DNA of 64,000 nt, from positions 37,950 through 101,949 of the forward strand of contig JAKOTS010000019.1 in assembly GCA_029777095.1 (NCBI GenBank), in the 5' to 3' direction. Positions 37,132-47,651 of the stretch are shown here, piece by piece. The DNA is from Actinomycetes bacterium (GTDB lineage Bacteria > Actinomycetota > Actinomycetes > Actinomycetales > Microbacteriaceae). Within the stretch, counting starts at the first letter, position 1; each line of letters begins with the position of its first letter. The notes under the pieces are model-generated. The model was not told the origin of the DNA and did not search any database. It was given only the letters and a program-made list of their open reading frames with translations. The translations under genes were made by a program, and so were the position numbers.

Positions 37132-39198
37132 TCAGAGCTGCAGCTCCGGGTCATCGACACGCACCTTGAGTGTATTGCGCTGACGCCGGGGCGGTGTCGC
37201 CGGGTCGATGTTGCGGCGGGCGACGGGGCGTGCCGGTCGGCGGTTTCGCACCGCGGCGGCGACCAGAGAAGCGCGCAGCGATGCGGTCACCTCAGCGCCC
37301 TGCGCATACTCAAAACGCACGAGCGCGCGGCTTGCGCCGTCTTCTTGCAGCACGGGCCCAAGCACCGCGAGTGGCGGAAGCCCCGGCACCGCGGCGGTGA
37401 GCTCCTGCAGGGCAAGCTCCACCGCGGGGGTGTCGCCCTCGACGACCGCCACGCGCACCGCCGGGGGCATGAGCAGGGGCACACGTTCGGAGAGCTCGTT
37501 GCGCGCATAGACCGGCTGCGTCCACGTCGCGAGTGCCCGCGCGACCGGGCCGACCACGCCGGCCAGGTGCACGGGGGCACCCGGGGCCGCCAGCGCCGCG
37601 GCCGAAGACCACCAGCGCAAGCACGACTCGCCGATGCGCAGCGACTCGGCCAGCAGCATCCGCTCGCCGTCGAGGAGCAACACTGCCTGGTAGCCGCCGT
37701 CGGCGATGGGCTCGGCGCCCCGTGTGGCGATCACGAGTGCCGGGGTCGCGTCGACGTGCATGATTGGGCGCTCGCCGTCGGAGACGATCACGCGCACATC
37801 GGGGAACGCGCGGCCGAGGTCGTCGGCCGTGCGGCGGCTTCCAGAGGACGCAAAGCGGAGTTTCTCGCCCTCGCAGTGCGTGCAGTTCCATCCGAGCGCG
37901 GTGCGGGCGCACCACCGGCACACGGCGGGCGCGCGGGGGGCTCGCGCCTCCAACGGGCCTCCGCAGTGGAGGCACCGGGCGGGAGAGCGACACTCTGCGC
38001 ACACGAGTACGGGCGAATAGCCGGGCCGTGCGACCTGCACGAGCACGGGTCCGTGTTCGAGCGCCGCGCGAAGATCGCGGTAGGCGGCCGACGGAATGCG
38101 GGCGCCGGGTGTTTCGCCCTGGGCGGGCGCCGAGAGCACGACTCGAGGACTCACCCGCCGCGCCGTGCTGACTTCGTGCACCCAACCAACGTCGACAAGC
38201 CGTTGCACGTCGCTCGTGCGGGTGATGCCGGCAAACAGGAGGGCGCAGGAATCGAGCTCTTGCCGCACGAGCGCCGCGTCGCGGGCGTGCACGTAGGGCG
38301 CGAGTGGTTCGCCGAGCAGCGGATTACCGTCGTCCCAGACCGCCAAGAGCCCGAGTTCATGGACCGGAGCGTACACCGCCGAGCGGTTGCCGATCACGAT
38401 GCATGGCGTCTCTTCGAGGCTGCGCAGAAAGCCGCGATAGCGCTCGGGGTTCGGGCGTCGGGCGTCAAAGCGGACGAGGTCGTCGTCGGCCACCCGACCC
38501 TTCAGCGCCGCCTCCAGCTGTGCCAGGTCACGGTAGTCGGGCACGACGAGCACCGCGCTGCGCCCGGCGGCAAGAGTCGTGAGCGCGGCCGCCGCGAGCA
38601 GCTCGGCCCATGACCCGACCGTCTCGCCCGAAGCGAGGCGCGTGGGGTGCGGAATCGCCTGGAGTGCGACGCGACGTCGTTCGGAGAGCGCGACCTCAAG
38701 ACCGGGAAATTCTGCGAGCACGGCGCGGGATGCCTCGGCCACACCGGGCTCAATTCGCGGTGACGCCGGGCCGTGCGTGTCGGCAACGGCCGCGCCGCCA
38801 GGGGCCACCGCGGCCTGCTCGCCTGCCGCGCCCCGCGCCAACCACGCCTTCTCGACACGAACCTGCCGTTTAGGAATCACCAAGCGCAAAATATCGATCG
38901 CCGATCCTGCGGCCCGGTCGGCCACACGCCTCGAAAGGCGCACGAGCCGATCGGGTAGCACTCGCACCGGCGAGACCACGGCATCGATATCGCTGAGCGG
39001 TCGTTCTGCATCGTCGCCGTCGACCAGCTCAACGATGAAGCCATCGGCGATCCGGCCCGCGCTGCGCAGCGGCACACGCACGCGCACACCCTGGGCCACC
39101 GCGTCGCGCAGCGGCAGAGGCACGGCGTAATCAAAGAGCCGGTCGAGCTGCGGAAGCGGGGAATCAAGCAGCACCCGCGCGATGCGGCGCTGTGTCAT
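37132..39198 (-). CDS. priA: Primosomal protein N' (PriA), helicase-degenerate actinobacterial form
   Basis: 688 residues. The N-terminal 3'-DNA-binding domain is clear (ARVLLDSPLPQLDRLFDYAVP), and eight zinc-binding Cys remain in the C-terminal part (CAECRSPARCLHCGGP, CRWCARTALGWNCTHCEG). The helicase motifs are lost: the Walker A region reads GETVGSWAE with no Lys, and the DExx box reads VWDDGN. It is therefore probably a structural replication-restart factor, not an ATP-driven helicase; such forms are known in actinobacteria. ATG at 39198, 15 bases after metK. Confidence 0.88.
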   Translation of the reverse strand: MTQRRIARVLLDSPLPQLDRLFDYAVPLPLRDAVAQGVRVRVPLRSAGRIADGFIVELVDGDDAERPLSDIDAVVSPVRVLPDRLVRLSRRVADRAAGSAIDILRLVIPKRQVRVEKAWLARGAAGEQAAVAPGGAAVADTHGPASPRIEPGVAEASRAVLAEFPGLEVALSERRRVALQAIPHPTRLASGETVGSWAELLAAAALTTLAAGRSAVLVVPDYRDLAQLEAALKGRVADDDLVRFDARRPNPERYRGFLRSLEETPCIVIGNRSAVYAPVHELGLLAVWDDGNPLLGEPLAPYVHARDAALVRQELDSCALLFAGITRTSDVQRLVDVGWVHEVSTARRVSPRVVLSAPAQGETPGARIPSAAYRDLRAALEHGPVLVQVARPGYSPVLVCAECRSPARCLHCGGPLEARAPRAPAVCRWCARTALGWNCTHCEGEKLRFASSGSRRTADDLGRAFPDVRVIVSDGERPIMHVDATPALVIATRGAEPIADGGYQAVLLLDGERMLLAESLRIGESCLRWWSSAAALAAPGAPVHLAGVVGPVARALATWTQPVYARNELSERVPLLMPPAVRVAVVEGDTPAVELALQELTAAVPGLPPLAVLGPVLQEDGASRALVRFEYAQGAEVTASLRASLVAAAVRNRRPARPVARRNIDPATPPRRQRNTLKVRVDDPELQL

Positions 39199-39213
39199 TG
39201 CGTTGTGCCTCGG

Positions 39214-40407
39214 CTAGAGCCCGGCCGCGCGGCGCAACGCATCGACGCGGTCAAGGCGCTCCCACGTGAAGTTCGGGAGCTCGCGGCCGAAGTGGCCGTA
39301 GGCCGCCGTCTCGGCGTAGATGGGGCGGAGGAGGTCGAGGTCGGTGATGATCGCCTTGGGGCGGAGGTCGAAGACGTCGTTGATCGCCCGGATCATCGTC
39401 GCATCATCGACCTTGCCGGTGCCGAAGCTTTCGACATAGAGGCCGACCGGCTGCGCCTTGCCGATGGCGTACGCCACCTGCACCTCGAGGCGGTCGGCGA
39501 GACCCGCGGCGACCGCGTTCTTTGCAACCCAGCGCATCGCGTAAGCGGCCGAACGGTCGACCTTCGACGGGTCTTTGCCGCTGAACGCGCCGCCACCGTG
39601 GCGCGACGCGCCACCGTACGTGTCGATGATGATCTTGCGGCCGGTGAGGCCCGCGTCGCCCTTGGGGCCACCGATCACGAAGGGGCCGGCAGGGTTGACG
39701 TAGTACTTCACGTCGGGAAGCGCGAGGCCCGTTGTGCGCAGCACCGGGTCGATCACGCTTTCTTGCACCAGCTGCCGAAGCTCGGTCTGGTCGATGTCTG
39801 GGTCGTGCTGCGTCGAGAGCACCACCGAGTCGACGGTGACGGGTGTGTGCCCGTCGTAGCCGAGCGTGACCTGCGTCTTGCCGTCGGGGCGCAAGAAGGG
39901 CAGTTCGCCCGAACGCCGCACCTCGGCCAGTCGCTCCGAAATGCGGTGCGCGGTCCAGATGGCCATTGGCATGTACTGCGGGGTCTCGTTCGTCGCGAAC
40001 CCAAACATGATGCCCTGGTCGCCGGCGCCCTGCTCATCGAGCGGGTCGGCCGAGCGCTGCTCGCGCTGTTCCATCGCGCGGTCGACGCCCGCCGCGATGT
40101 CGGAAGACTGCGCGCCGATCGACACGCTGACGCCGCAGGAGTCACCGTCGAACCCGGTCGCCGACGAGGTGTAGCCAATCTTGTTGACCACCTCACGCAC
40201 GATTGCGGGAATCTCGACATAGGCGGTGGTCGAAACCTCGCCGGCGACGTGCACGAGCCCGGTGGTGACGAGCGTCTCGACGGCCACGCGCCCGTGGGGG
40301 TCTGCGGCCAGAATCGCGTCGAGGATCGAGTCAGAGATCTGGTCACAGATCTTGTCGGGATGGCCCTCTGTGACCGATTCCGAGGTAAACAGGCGCAGGT
40401 CGCTCAT
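39214..40407 (-). CDS. metK: S-adenosylmethionine synthase
   Basis: 397 residues. [20 protein letters not shown] (about 13-32) is the ATP/Met site, [12 protein letters not shown] (about 124-135) and [19 protein letters not shown] (about 275-293) are the two PROSITE signatures. It makes SAM from Met and ATP. ATG at 40407 with GGAG upstream. No SAM riboswitch was recognised in the 125-base gap before it. Confidence 0.98.
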   Translation of the reverse strand: MSDLRLFTSESVTEGHPDKICDQISDSILDAILAADPHGRVAVETLVTTGLVHVAGEVSTTAYVEIPAIVREVVNKIGYTSSATGFDGDSCGVSVSIGAQSSDIAAGVDRAMEQREQRSADPLDEQGAGDQGIMFGFATNETPQYMPMAIWTAHRISERLAEVRRSGELPFLRPDGKTQVTLGYDGHTPVTVDSVVLSTQHDPDIDQTELRQLVQESVIDPVLRTTGLALPDVKYYVNPAGPFVIGGPKGDAGLTGRKIIIDTYGGASRHGGGAFSGKDPSKVDRSAAYAMRWVAKNAVAAGLADRLEVQVAYAIGKAQPVGLYVESFGTGKVDDATMIRAINDVFDLRPKAIITDLDLLRPIYAETAAYGHFGRELPNFTWERLDRVDALRRAAGL

Positions 40408-40513
40408 GGTGCTCCGAAGTCATCTTCCGTGCTGGTGCCGAGGTCGTGTTGGCCCCGTGAAAGCAGTATGGGCGAGGCATCCGACATTCGTCTCGCAAAA
40501 GACGATGTGGATG

Positions 40514-40532
40514 CCACGCCCAATCTGCGTGG
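40514..40532 (-). terminator. Short hairpin after rpoZ, possible weak terminator
   Basis: CCACGC (40514-40519) pairs with GCGTGG (40527-40532) directly after the rpoZ stop codon. On the minus strand a TCTTTT run follows about ten bases later. The rest of the 125-base gap to metK shows no gene; this is where coaBC is often located in related genomes. Confidence 0.3.
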
Positions 40533-40790
40533 TTACTCGACGTGGCGCAGGCGCAACTTGTCTTCGTGAATTTCGTGCAGCGCGATCGTGAGCGGCTTGT
40601 CTTCAACGGTGGAGTCGACCAGCGGGCCAACGTTGTCGAAGAGGTTGCCCTCGTGGAGATCTGCGTAGTAGTCGTTGATCTGACGCGCCCGCTTGGACGC
40701 GAAGATGACGAGCTGGTACTTCGAGTCGACCTTGGTCAACAGGTTGTCGATGGGCGGGTCAATGATGCCCTGAGTCCGTGTCTCGGCCAT
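40533..40790 (-). CDS. rpoZ: DNA-directed RNA polymerase omega subunit
   Basis: 85 residues. [31 protein letters not shown] is the omega fold (the basic segment SKRARQIN at about 32-39 contacts beta-prime). It assists RNA polymerase assembly. ATG at 40790 with GAGGTA upstream; gmk ends 110 bases before it. Position after gmk is conserved in actinobacteria. Confidence 0.93.
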   Translation of the reverse strand: MAETRTQGIIDPPIDNLLTKVDSKYQLVIFASKRARQINDYYADLHEGNLFDNVGPLVDSTVEDKPLTIALHEIHEDKLRLRHVE

Positions 40791-40900
40791 GGGAGTACCT
40801 CAATCCGTGTCGTGGACGATGATGTCGTAGATGCTGCACAGCGGGATATCGCGGTGCTGGCGGGTGATGCGCGGCGCGAAAAATCGCAAAAGCGCGACGA

Positions 40901-41818
40901 TCAGGCTTCGCGGCGCGCGGGAGCCTGTGCCAATTCTACGACTTCTTGAGCGGCGCGGGCGACGTCATCGTTGATAACGCGGAAATCGAAGACATCTTGG
41001 CCCTTCAATTCGGTCACCGCGGTGCGCAAACGGCGGCGGCGTTCCTCTTCGTCTTCGGTACCGCGGCCGACGAGTCGGTCAACAAGTTCGTCCCAGCTTG
41101 GCGGCAGCAAAAACACGAGCGCGGCCGACGGTTCTGCGGCCCGCACCTGCAGCGCACCCTGAATGTCGATCTCGAGCAAGACCGTGCGGCCCGCCGCGAG
41201 GGCGTCTTCGACGGGTTTGCGGGGCGTGCCGTAGCGGTGCGCGTTGTGCACGGTTGCCCACTCGAGCAGTTCACCATCGGCGATCAGGCGATCAAACTCT
41301 TGGTCGTCGACGAAGAAATAGTGGATGCCATCAACCTCGCCCGCGCGTGGCGGGCGGGTGGTTGCCGACACCGAGAGTGATACCTCGGGGTATTCCTCGC
41401 GAATACGTGCGGCAACGGTGCCCTTGCCAACGGCCGTGGGCCCGGCCAACACCATCAGCCGGCTGCGCGCGGGGCGCTGCACCGGTTCGACGCGGCGACC
41501 GTCGAGATACCCGCGAAGCGCCGCGCGCTGGCGTGCACCAAGCCCGCCAAGCCGCTTCACCGGCGAGATCGCCAGCTCTTCCAGCACCCGGTCGCGCTTG
41601 CTTGCGCCGACTCCCGGAATGCTGGTGAGAAACTCGGTCACGCGCAGGGTGCCGGCCGCCGAGTCTGGCGCCGAAAATGCGCGCCGCAGTGCCTCCTGCG
41701 GTGTGATCACGCGGGTATTGATGTCGCGCTTCAGCGATGCGCGCGCGCGACGAGCGGCAACCGCCTTCTGTGATGCAGCAACACGATCGACCTCGGGGGG
41801 CCTTTGACGCTCAACCAC
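40901..41818 (-). CDS. gmk: Guanylate kinase with N-terminal mIHF (actinobacterial integration host factor) domain
   Basis: 305 residues from the GTG at 41818. Residues about 8-107 match actinobacterial mIHF (KAVAARRARASLKRDI, then SIPGVGASKRDRVLEELAI and VKRLGGLGARQRAAL). Residues about 119-305 are guanylate kinase: P-loop GPTAVGKGT (126-134), the GMP-binding SATTRPPRAGEVDGIHY and LLEIDIQGA. In mycobacteria mihF and gmk are adjacent separate genes; here they are one frame. GGAG lies six bases before the GTG; starts further up (41881, 41869) would lie inside pyrF. Overlaps pyrF by eight bases. Confidence 0.93.
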   Translation of the reverse strand: MVERQRPPEVDRVAASQKAVAARRARASLKRDINTRVITPQEALRRAFSAPDSAAGTLRVTEFLTSIPGVGASKRDRVLEELAISPVKRLGGLGARQRAALRGYLDGRRVEPVQRPARSRLMVLAGPTAVGKGTVAARIREEYPEVSLSVSATTRPPRAGEVDGIHYFFVDDQEFDRLIADGELLEWATVHNAHRYGTPRKPVEDALAAGRTVLLEIDIQGALQVRAAEPSAALVFLLPPSWDELVDRLVGRGTEDEEERRRRLRTAVTELKGQDVFDFRVINDDVARAAQEVVELAQAPARREA

Positions 41819-42647
41819 CGGAAACTCCAAGTTCTTTTTTCTTTTCCCCAATGGCGCGGGTGATGCCATCTGGTCCTGCACCGAGAACGCCTCGGCTTTC
41901 GCTCGCGATCACATACGGAGAATCCGCCCCAAAGAGTGTCGCAAGCTGGTTCAATCGTGCACCCTGCGCGCCGAAACCGGGCGCAAGAAGTGGTGCAGAT
42001 GGAGTCAACGCCTCGGGCAAGCCCGACGCGTAACGATCAATAGTCGCACCAACGACGAGGCCCACGTTGCCAAGGCCCTCCCCCGTCGTCGCAAGGTTCC
42101 ACGCCGACACCTCGTCGGCGACGGCGCGGGCGATGCTCGCCGCCCCCTTCGGCACGGCGCGTTGCAGCGCGGCGCCCTCCGGGTTGCTCGTTGCGGCCAA
42201 CACAAATACGCCCTTGCCGTGCTCGAGGGCGAACGCGAACGTGTCGGTCAGCGAACCCACACCGAGATACGGGCTCACGGTGAGCGCATCGGCTTCGAGG
42301 GGCGAACCCGGGGTGAGCCACGCGCGCGCGTAGGCGTCCATGGTCGTGCCAATGTCGCCACGCTTCGCGTCTGCGATCACGAGCAGGTCGGCCGCACGGG
42401 CAGCGGCCATGACCTCCTCGAGTGCGGCGAAGCCCGCCGAACCGTAGCGTTCGAAGAACGACACCTGTGGTTTGACGATGCCCACGTGCCCGGCACAGGC
42501 CTCGACCACGCGCAGGCCAAATTCACGCACACCAGCGGCGGAGGCATCCAACCCCCACTCGGCGAGCAAGTGCTCGTGGGGGTCGATGCCGACGCACAAC
42601 TGGCCGTGAGCGTTGAATGCCGCCTGCAGCCGTGCTGCGAAACTCAC
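41811..42647 (-). CDS. pyrF: Orotidine 5'-phosphate decarboxylase (type 2)
   Basis: 278 residues. The active-site motif [13 protein letters not shown] (about 90-102) holds the Asp-Lys-Asp array; [11 protein letters not shown] starts the barrel. The length is that of the longer type-2 form found in actinobacteria. It makes UMP, the last step of pyrimidine synthesis. The start overlaps the carB stop by four bases. Confidence 0.97.
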   Translation of the reverse strand: MSFAARLQAAFNAHGQLCVGIDPHEHLLAEWGLDASAAGVREFGLRVVEACAGHVGIVKPQVSFFERYGSAGFAALEEVMAAARAADLLVIADAKRGDIGTTMDAYARAWLTPGSPLEADALTVSPYLGVGSLTDTFAFALEHGKGVFVLAATSNPEGAALQRAVPKGAASIARAVADEVSAWNLATTGEGLGNVGLVVGATIDRYASGLPEALTPSAPLLAPGFGAQGARLNQLATLFGADSPYVIASESRGVLGAGPDGITRAIGEKKKELGVSGG

Positions 42648-45600
42648 AACGATGCCGCGCGCTCGATGGCGTACTCTTGCAGGCTCTTCACCTCGAAGCC
42701 GTCACGGATCGCGTCCATCGCACTGACGGCGGCACCGAGCACCGCAATCGTGGTGAACAGGGCCTTGTCGGCCGCCACGGCTGCGGCACGGATCTCGTAC
42801 CCATCGGCACGCGCCGAGCGACCGCTCGGGGTGTTGACGATGATGTCGATCTCGCCATCGTTGATCAGGTCAACGATGTTGCGCTCCCCCGTGGTCTGCG
42901 ACGCGCTGTACTTGTTCACGACCGTGACCTTGATGCCGTTGCGGGCGAGGATCTCTGCCGTGCCCTCGGTCGCAACGAGCGTGAAGCCAAGCTGCTGCAG
43001 GCGATGCGCGGGCAGAATGACTGCACGCTTGTCGCTGTCGGCAACCGAGATAAACACGGTGCCGGAGAGCGGCATACCGCCATAAGCGGCCTCCTGGCTC
43101 TTCGCGAACGCGGTCGGGAAGTCCTTGTCGATGCCCATGACCTCACCGGTCGAGCGCATCTCAGGGCCAAGCACCGAGTCGACGGTCTGGCCGTCCTTGG
43201 TGCGGAAGCGCTTGAACGGCAGGACCGCTTCTTTCACCGAGACCGGCGAGTCAAGCGGCACGCGCGAACCGTCGATGACAGGCAGGAGTCCCTCGTCCTT
43301 CAACTGCGCGATCGTGCTGCCGGTCATCACGCGGCTCGCGGCCTTTGCCAGCGGAATACCGAGCGCCTTCGACACGAACGGCACCGTGCGGCTGGCGCGC
43401 GGGTTCGCCTCGATCACGTAGAGCACGCCGGCGCTGATCGCGAACTGCACGTTCAGTAGCCCCTGCACGCCCACACCCTTGGCAATCGCAAGCGTCGCCG
43501 TGCGCACGCGGTCGATCTCGGCGCGGCCGAGCGAGATGGGAGGCAGGGTGCAGGCCGAGTCGCCGGAGTGAATTCCGGCCTCTTCGATGTGCTCCATCAC
43601 GCCGCCGATGTACAGCTCGTTGCCGTCGTACAGGGCATCGACATCGATCTCGATGGCGTCATCGAGGAAGCGGTCGACGAGCAGCGGCATCCCCTCGCCA
43701 ACGATGACCTCGCCCGCGGTGCGCACGAAGTACTCGCGAACCGATTCGGTGTCGTAGATGATCTCCATGCCGCGGCCACCGAGCACGAAGCTCGGGCGAA
43801 CCAAGACCGGGTAACCGATCTCTTCGGCGATCGAGACGGCCTCGTCGACGTTGATCGCGGTGCCGTGGCGGGGTGCCACAAGGCCGCCAGCTTCGAGGAT
43901 GCCGCTGAACAGCGCGCGCTCTTCGGCAAGGTCGATCGCCTCGGGGCTCGTGCCAAGAATCGTGTAGCCGGCGGCCTCGATGCCCTTGGCGAGCCCGAGG
44001 GGCGTCTGGCCACCCAGCTGGCAGATCACACCGAGGATCTCGCCGGACTGCGCCTCGGCGTGCAGCACTTCGAGCACATCTTCAAGCGTGAGCGGCTCGA
44101 AGTAGAGGCGATCGCTGGTGTCGTAGTCGGTCGAAACCGTCTCGGGGTTGCAGTTGACCATGACGGTCTCGTAGCCCGCATCTGACAGCGCGAATGAGGC
44201 GTGCACGCAGGAGTAGTCGAACTCGACCCCCTGGCCAATGCGGTTCGGGCCCGAACCGATGATGACGACCTTGGTGCGCTCCGACGGCAAGACCTCGGTC
44301 TCGGTGTCGTAGCTCGAGTAGTGGTACGGCGTGAGGGCCGGGAACTCGCCCGCGCACGTGTCAACAGTCTTGAACACGGGGCGCACCGACAGCGCGTGGC
44401 GGATGCCGCGCACCTCAGGCTCGGTGGTGCCACGAAGCTCGGCCAGCTGCACATCAGAGAAGCCGTGGTTCTTGGCGTGGCGCAGGAGCGACTCGTCGAG
44501 CTCGGCGGCATCCCGCACCTCGTCGGCGATCTCGTTGATCAGCACAATCTGGTCAAGGAACCACGGGTCAATCGCGGTGGCGTCGAAGAGCTGCTGGATC
44601 GTCGCGCCCTTGCGCAGCGCCTGCTGCACGACCACGATGCGACCGTCGGTGGGCGTCTTCGAGACCTCGATCAGCTCTTCTACCGAGCGTGCTTCTTCGC
44701 CCCAGTGGAAGCTCGAACCGCGCTTCTCGAGCGAGCGGAGTGCCTTCTGCAGTGCGGTCGCGTAGTTGCGGCCCATCGCCATGGCCTCACCGACCGACTT
44801 CATGGTGGTCGTCAGGGTGGTGTCGGCCGCGGGGAACTTCTCGAAAGCGAAGCGGGGCACCTTGACCGCGACGTAGTCGAGCGTCGGCTCGAAGCTCGCC
44901 GGCGTGACCTGCGTGATGTCGTTCGAGATCTCGTCGAGGCGGTAGCCGATCGCCAGCTTCGCCGCGATCTTCGCGATCGGGAAGCCCGTCGCCTTCGACG
45001 CGAGCGCCGAGGAACGCGAAACGCGCGGGTTCATCTCGATGACGATGATCCGACCGTTCTTCGGGTCGATTGCAAACTGGATGTTGCAGCCACCGGTGTC
45101 GACGCCGACGGCGCGAATGATGTCGATGCCGATGTCGCGCAGGTTCTGGAACTCGCGGTCGGTGAGCGTCAGCGCGGGCGCAACGGTGATCGAGTCGCCG
45201 GTGTGGACGCCGACGGGGTCGACGTTCTCAATTGAGCAGACGACGACCGTGTTGTCGGCCTTGTCGCGCATGAGCTCGAGCTCGTACTCCTTCCAACCGA
45301 GGATCGACTCTTCCATCAGCACCTCGTTGGTAGGCGAGTCATGCAGGCCCGCCGTGACGATGCGGCGAAGCTCGGTTTCGTTGTACGCGAAGCCCGAACC
45401 GAGGCCACCCATCGTGAACGACGGGCGCACAACCAGCGGGTACCCGAGGTCGTCAGCCGCGGCCAGTGCCTCGTCGATGGTGTGTGCGATGTGGCTGCGG
45501 GCCACCTCGGCGCCCGCGGCAATCACGAGCTCCTTGAAGATCTGGCGGTCCTCGCCACGGTTGATGGCGTCGAAGTCGGCGCCGATCAGTTCGAGGTCGT

Positions 45601-45931
45601 ACTTCTCCAGAATGCCGTTGTTGTGGAGGTCGATTGCGGCGTTCAGCGCCGTCTGACCGCCGAGCGTCGCGAGGATCGCGTCGGGGCGTTCCTTCGCGAT
45701 GATCGTCTCGATGACCTGCCAGGTGATCGGTTCGATGTAGGTCGCATCGGCGAAGTCGGGGTCGGTCATGATCGTCGCCGGGTTCGAGTTGACGAGGATC
45801 ACTCGCACACCCTCTTCGCGCAGCACACGGCACGCCTGGGTACCGGAGTAGTCGAACTCGCAGGCCTGGCCGATCACGATCGGGCCGGAGCCGATGACCA
45901 GGACGCTCTTGATGTCGTCACGCTTTGGCAT
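42644..45931 (-). CDS. carB: Carbamoyl-phosphate synthase large subunit
   Basis: 1095 residues with two homologous ATP-grasp halves (about 1-550 and 550-940) and a C-terminal MGS-like allosteric domain (about 945-1095). [21 protein letters not shown] in the first half is mirrored by [19 protein letters not shown] in the second. It makes carbamoyl phosphate from bicarbonate, ATP and ammonia from CarA. It shares one base with the carA stop (TAATG). Confidence 0.98.
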   Translation of the reverse strand: MPKRDDIKSVLVIGSGPIVIGQACEFDYSGTQACRVLREEGVRVILVNSNPATIMTDPDFADATYIEPITWQVIETIIAKERPDAILATLGGQTALNAAIDLHNNGILEKYDLELIGADFDAINRGEDRQIFKELVIAAGAEVARSHIAHTIDEALAAADDLGYPLVVRPSFTMGGLGSGFAYNETELRRIVTAGLHDSPTNEVLMEESILGWKEYELELMRDKADNTVVVCSIENVDPVGVHTGDSITVAPALTLTDREFQNLRDIGIDIIRAVGVDTGGCNIQFAIDPKNGRIIVIEMNPRVSRSSALASKATGFPIAKIAAKLAIGYRLDEISNDITQVTPASFEPTLDYVAVKVPRFAFEKFPAADTTLTTTMKSVGEAMAMGRNYATALQKALRSLEKRGSSFHWGEEARSVEELIEVSKTPTDGRIVVVQQALRKGATIQQLFDATAIDPWFLDQIVLINEIADEVRDAAELDESLLRHAKNHGFSDVQLAELRGTTEPEVRGIRHALSVRPVFKTVDTCAGEFPALTPYHYSSYDTETEVLPSERTKVVIIGSGPNRIGQGVEFDYSCVHASFALSDAGYETVMVNCNPETVSTDYDTSDRLYFEPLTLEDVLEVLHAEAQSGEILGVICQLGGQTPLGLAKGIEAAGYTILGTSPEAIDLAEERALFSGILEAGGLVAPRHGTAINVDEAVSIAEEIGYPVLVRPSFVLGGRGMEIIYDTESVREYFVRTAGEVIVGEGMPLLVDRFLDDAIEIDVDALYDGNELYIGGVMEHIEEAGIHSGDSACTLPPISLGRAEIDRVRTATLAIAKGVGVQGLLNVQFAISAGVLYVIEANPRASRTVPFVSKALGIPLAKAASRVMTGSTIAQLKDEGLLPVIDGSRVPLDSPVSVKEAVLPFKRFRTKDGQTVDSVLGPEMRSTGEVMGIDKDFPTAFAKSQEAAYGGMPLSGTVFISVADSDKRAVILPAHRLQQLGFTLVATEGTAEILARNGIKVTVVNKYSASQTTGERNIVDLINDGEIDIIVNTPSGRSARADGYEIRAAAVAADKALFTTIAVLGAAVSAMDAIRDGFEVKSLQEYAIERAASL

Positions 45932-47115
45932 TAGTTGGCGTCCTTCTTGTTGTCGTGCGAGTTGTTCTGCACCATGTCGCGGAAGCGAGCGAAGAGATAC
46001 TTGGCGTCGCGCGGTCCTGCCGCGGCTTCGGGGTGGTACTGCACCGAGAATGCGGGGTAGTCGAGCGCGCGCAGGCCCTCAACGACATCATCGTTGAGCG
46101 AGAAGTGCGTCACTTCGACGCGACCGAAGCCCGCCGGCGATTCGACGATCTCATCGATCGGGGCATCCACCGCAAAACCGTGATTCTGGCTCGTGATCTC
46201 GACGCGACCAGTGCTCTTGTCGACCACCGGCTGATTGATGCCGCGGTGGCCGAAGGGCAGCTTGTAGGTCTCGAAACCGAGCGCGCGGCCGAGCAGCTGG
46301 TTGCCGAAGCAGATGCCGAAGTAAGGCACCCGAGCGCGGAGCACCTCCTGCAGCAGCTTGACGTGGCCCTCGCTTGCGGCGGGGTCGCCCGGGCCGTTCG
46401 AGAAGAAGACGGCGGCCGGCTCGAGCGCGAACAGCTCTGCGGCGGTCGTCGACTGCGGCAGCACGATCACATCGAAGCCAGCCTCGACCAAGAACTGCGT
46501 GGTCGAACGCTTGATGCCGAGGTCGATCACTGCGACGGTGCCGAGCGTTTCTCCCGGTGCCGAGACGCGGTAGGGCTCGCGGGTGGATACCTCGGCCGAG
46601 AGATTGCGGCCGGCCATGGGAGTGGCATCCATCACCTGGCGCAGCTGCTCGTCGGGGTCAAGCTCCGCCGCGGGGCCCGAGAAGATAGCTCCGCGCATGC
46701 TGCCGGCGGAGCGGATGCGGCGCGTGATCGCGCGCGTGTCGACACCGCTGATGCCGATGACATCGCCCTGTGCGAGTTCGTCGTCGAGCGAGCCGTCTGC
46801 ACGGAAGTTGGAGACGACGCGGGAGGGATCGCGCACGATGAACCCTGCGGTCCAGATCTGGTCCGACTCCATGTCTTCGCGGTTGACGCCAGTGTTGCCA
46901 ATGTGCGGCGCCGTCATCAAGACGATCTGGCCCGCATATGACGGGTCGGTGAGTGTCTCTTGGTAGCCGGTCATGCCGGTGGCGAAGACGACCTCGCCGA
47001 GCGTGGTGCCGCGGGCGCCGTAGGCATTGCCGGTGAAGCGGCTGCCGTCTTCGAGCACCAGAACGGCGGGGTCGAAGCGGCGTGAGGAACGAGTGTTCAC
47101 TGTTTCAGGAGTCAT
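45931..47115 (-). CDS. carA: Carbamoyl-phosphate synthase small subunit
   Basis: 394 residues. The N-terminal domain ([16 protein letters not shown]) is followed by a class-I glutamine amidotransferase with the nucleophile Cys in [14 protein letters not shown] (about residue 273) and the His-Glu pair in [11 protein letters not shown]. It supplies ammonia to CarB. ATG at 47115 overlaps the preceding PH-like gene stop by four bases. Confidence 0.98.
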   Translation of the reverse strand: MTPETVNTRSSRRFDPAVLVLEDGSRFTGNAYGARGTTLGEVVFATGMTGYQETLTDPSYAGQIVLMTAPHIGNTGVNREDMESDQIWTAGFIVRDPSRVVSNFRADGSLDDELAQGDVIGISGVDTRAITRRIRSAGSMRGAIFSGPAAELDPDEQLRQVMDATPMAGRNLSAEVSTREPYRVSAPGETLGTVAVIDLGIKRSTTQFLVEAGFDVIVLPQSTTAAELFALEPAAVFFSNGPGDPAASEGHVKLLQEVLRARVPYFGICFGNQLLGRALGFETYKLPFGHRGINQPVVDKSTGRVEITSQNHGFAVDAPIDEIVESPAGFGRVEVTHFSLNDDVVEGLRALDYPAFSVQYHPEAAAGPRDAKYLFARFRDMVQNNSHDNKKDAN

Positions 47116-47651
47116 TCGGTGCTCTCTGTGGGTGTCGAGGCGGGAAGGGTGTTGGTCTTGGGCACAAGCGCTTCGATCTGGGCGATGAGCGCTCGGGGAT
47201 CGCTGTCTTGCAAGCGGAGGTAAGAGTCGACCACAGTGCCCGACGTCGTGCGCCAGGCGATCAGCACGAGGCCATTGGGTTCGACGATGCGGCCAACTGT
47301 CCAGGTGGCACGCTCGACGCCAACCAGCGTTTCGGCGGCGAGCAGCACGGGCCGCTCCCCCGCGAGGTTCAGGGCGACGCCAGCGATCGACACGGTGATG
47401 GTCGTTTGGGCGCGAAATGAGAGGCCTGCGATCGCGAGGCGGTCAAGCGGGGCGCGATGCGCGGTGGATGCCACATACAGGCCCCCGATCGTCTCACCGC
47501 CGTGAGCGGCAACCTCGGTTTCGGTTCGAGTGTCGAACGGGGCCGTGACGCCCAGGTCGCGACGCCGGCGACGCGCCCAGCCCCACAGCATGAGCGCGAG
47601 GATGGTGCAGGCCACGGCAAGCATCACAATCACCGCAAGCTCACGACTCAT
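47112..47651 (-). CDS. Membrane-anchored PH-like domain protein of the pyr operon
   Basis: 179 residues: one N-terminal membrane helix (about 5-24), a basic [10 protein letters not shown] segment, then a soluble beta-rich domain ([34 protein letters not shown]). A protein of this shape lies between pyrC and carA in many actinobacteria (Rv1382 position in M. tuberculosis). Function unknown. ATG at 47651 overlaps pyrC by four bases, and the stop overlaps carA by four, so it is made with the pathway enzymes. Confidence 0.8.
   Translation of the reverse strand: MSRELAVIVMLAVACTILALMLWGWARRRRRDLGVTAPFDTRTETEVAAHGGETIGGLYVASTAHRAPLDRLAIAGLSFRAQTTITVSIAGVALNLAGERPVLLAAETLVGVERATWTVGRIVEPNGLVLIAWRTTSGTVVDSYLRLQDSDPRALIAQIEALVPKTNTLPASTPTESTE

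Noticed and set aside
37132..39198. priA as a pseudogene
   Set aside because: Helicase motifs are lost, but the frame is intact, length is normal, and zinc and DNA-binding domains are kept, as in other actinobacteria.
40408..40532. SAM riboswitch before metK
   Set aside because: The 125-base gap has only one short hairpin and none of the conserved SAM-I, SAM-II or SAM-IV cores that I could recognise.
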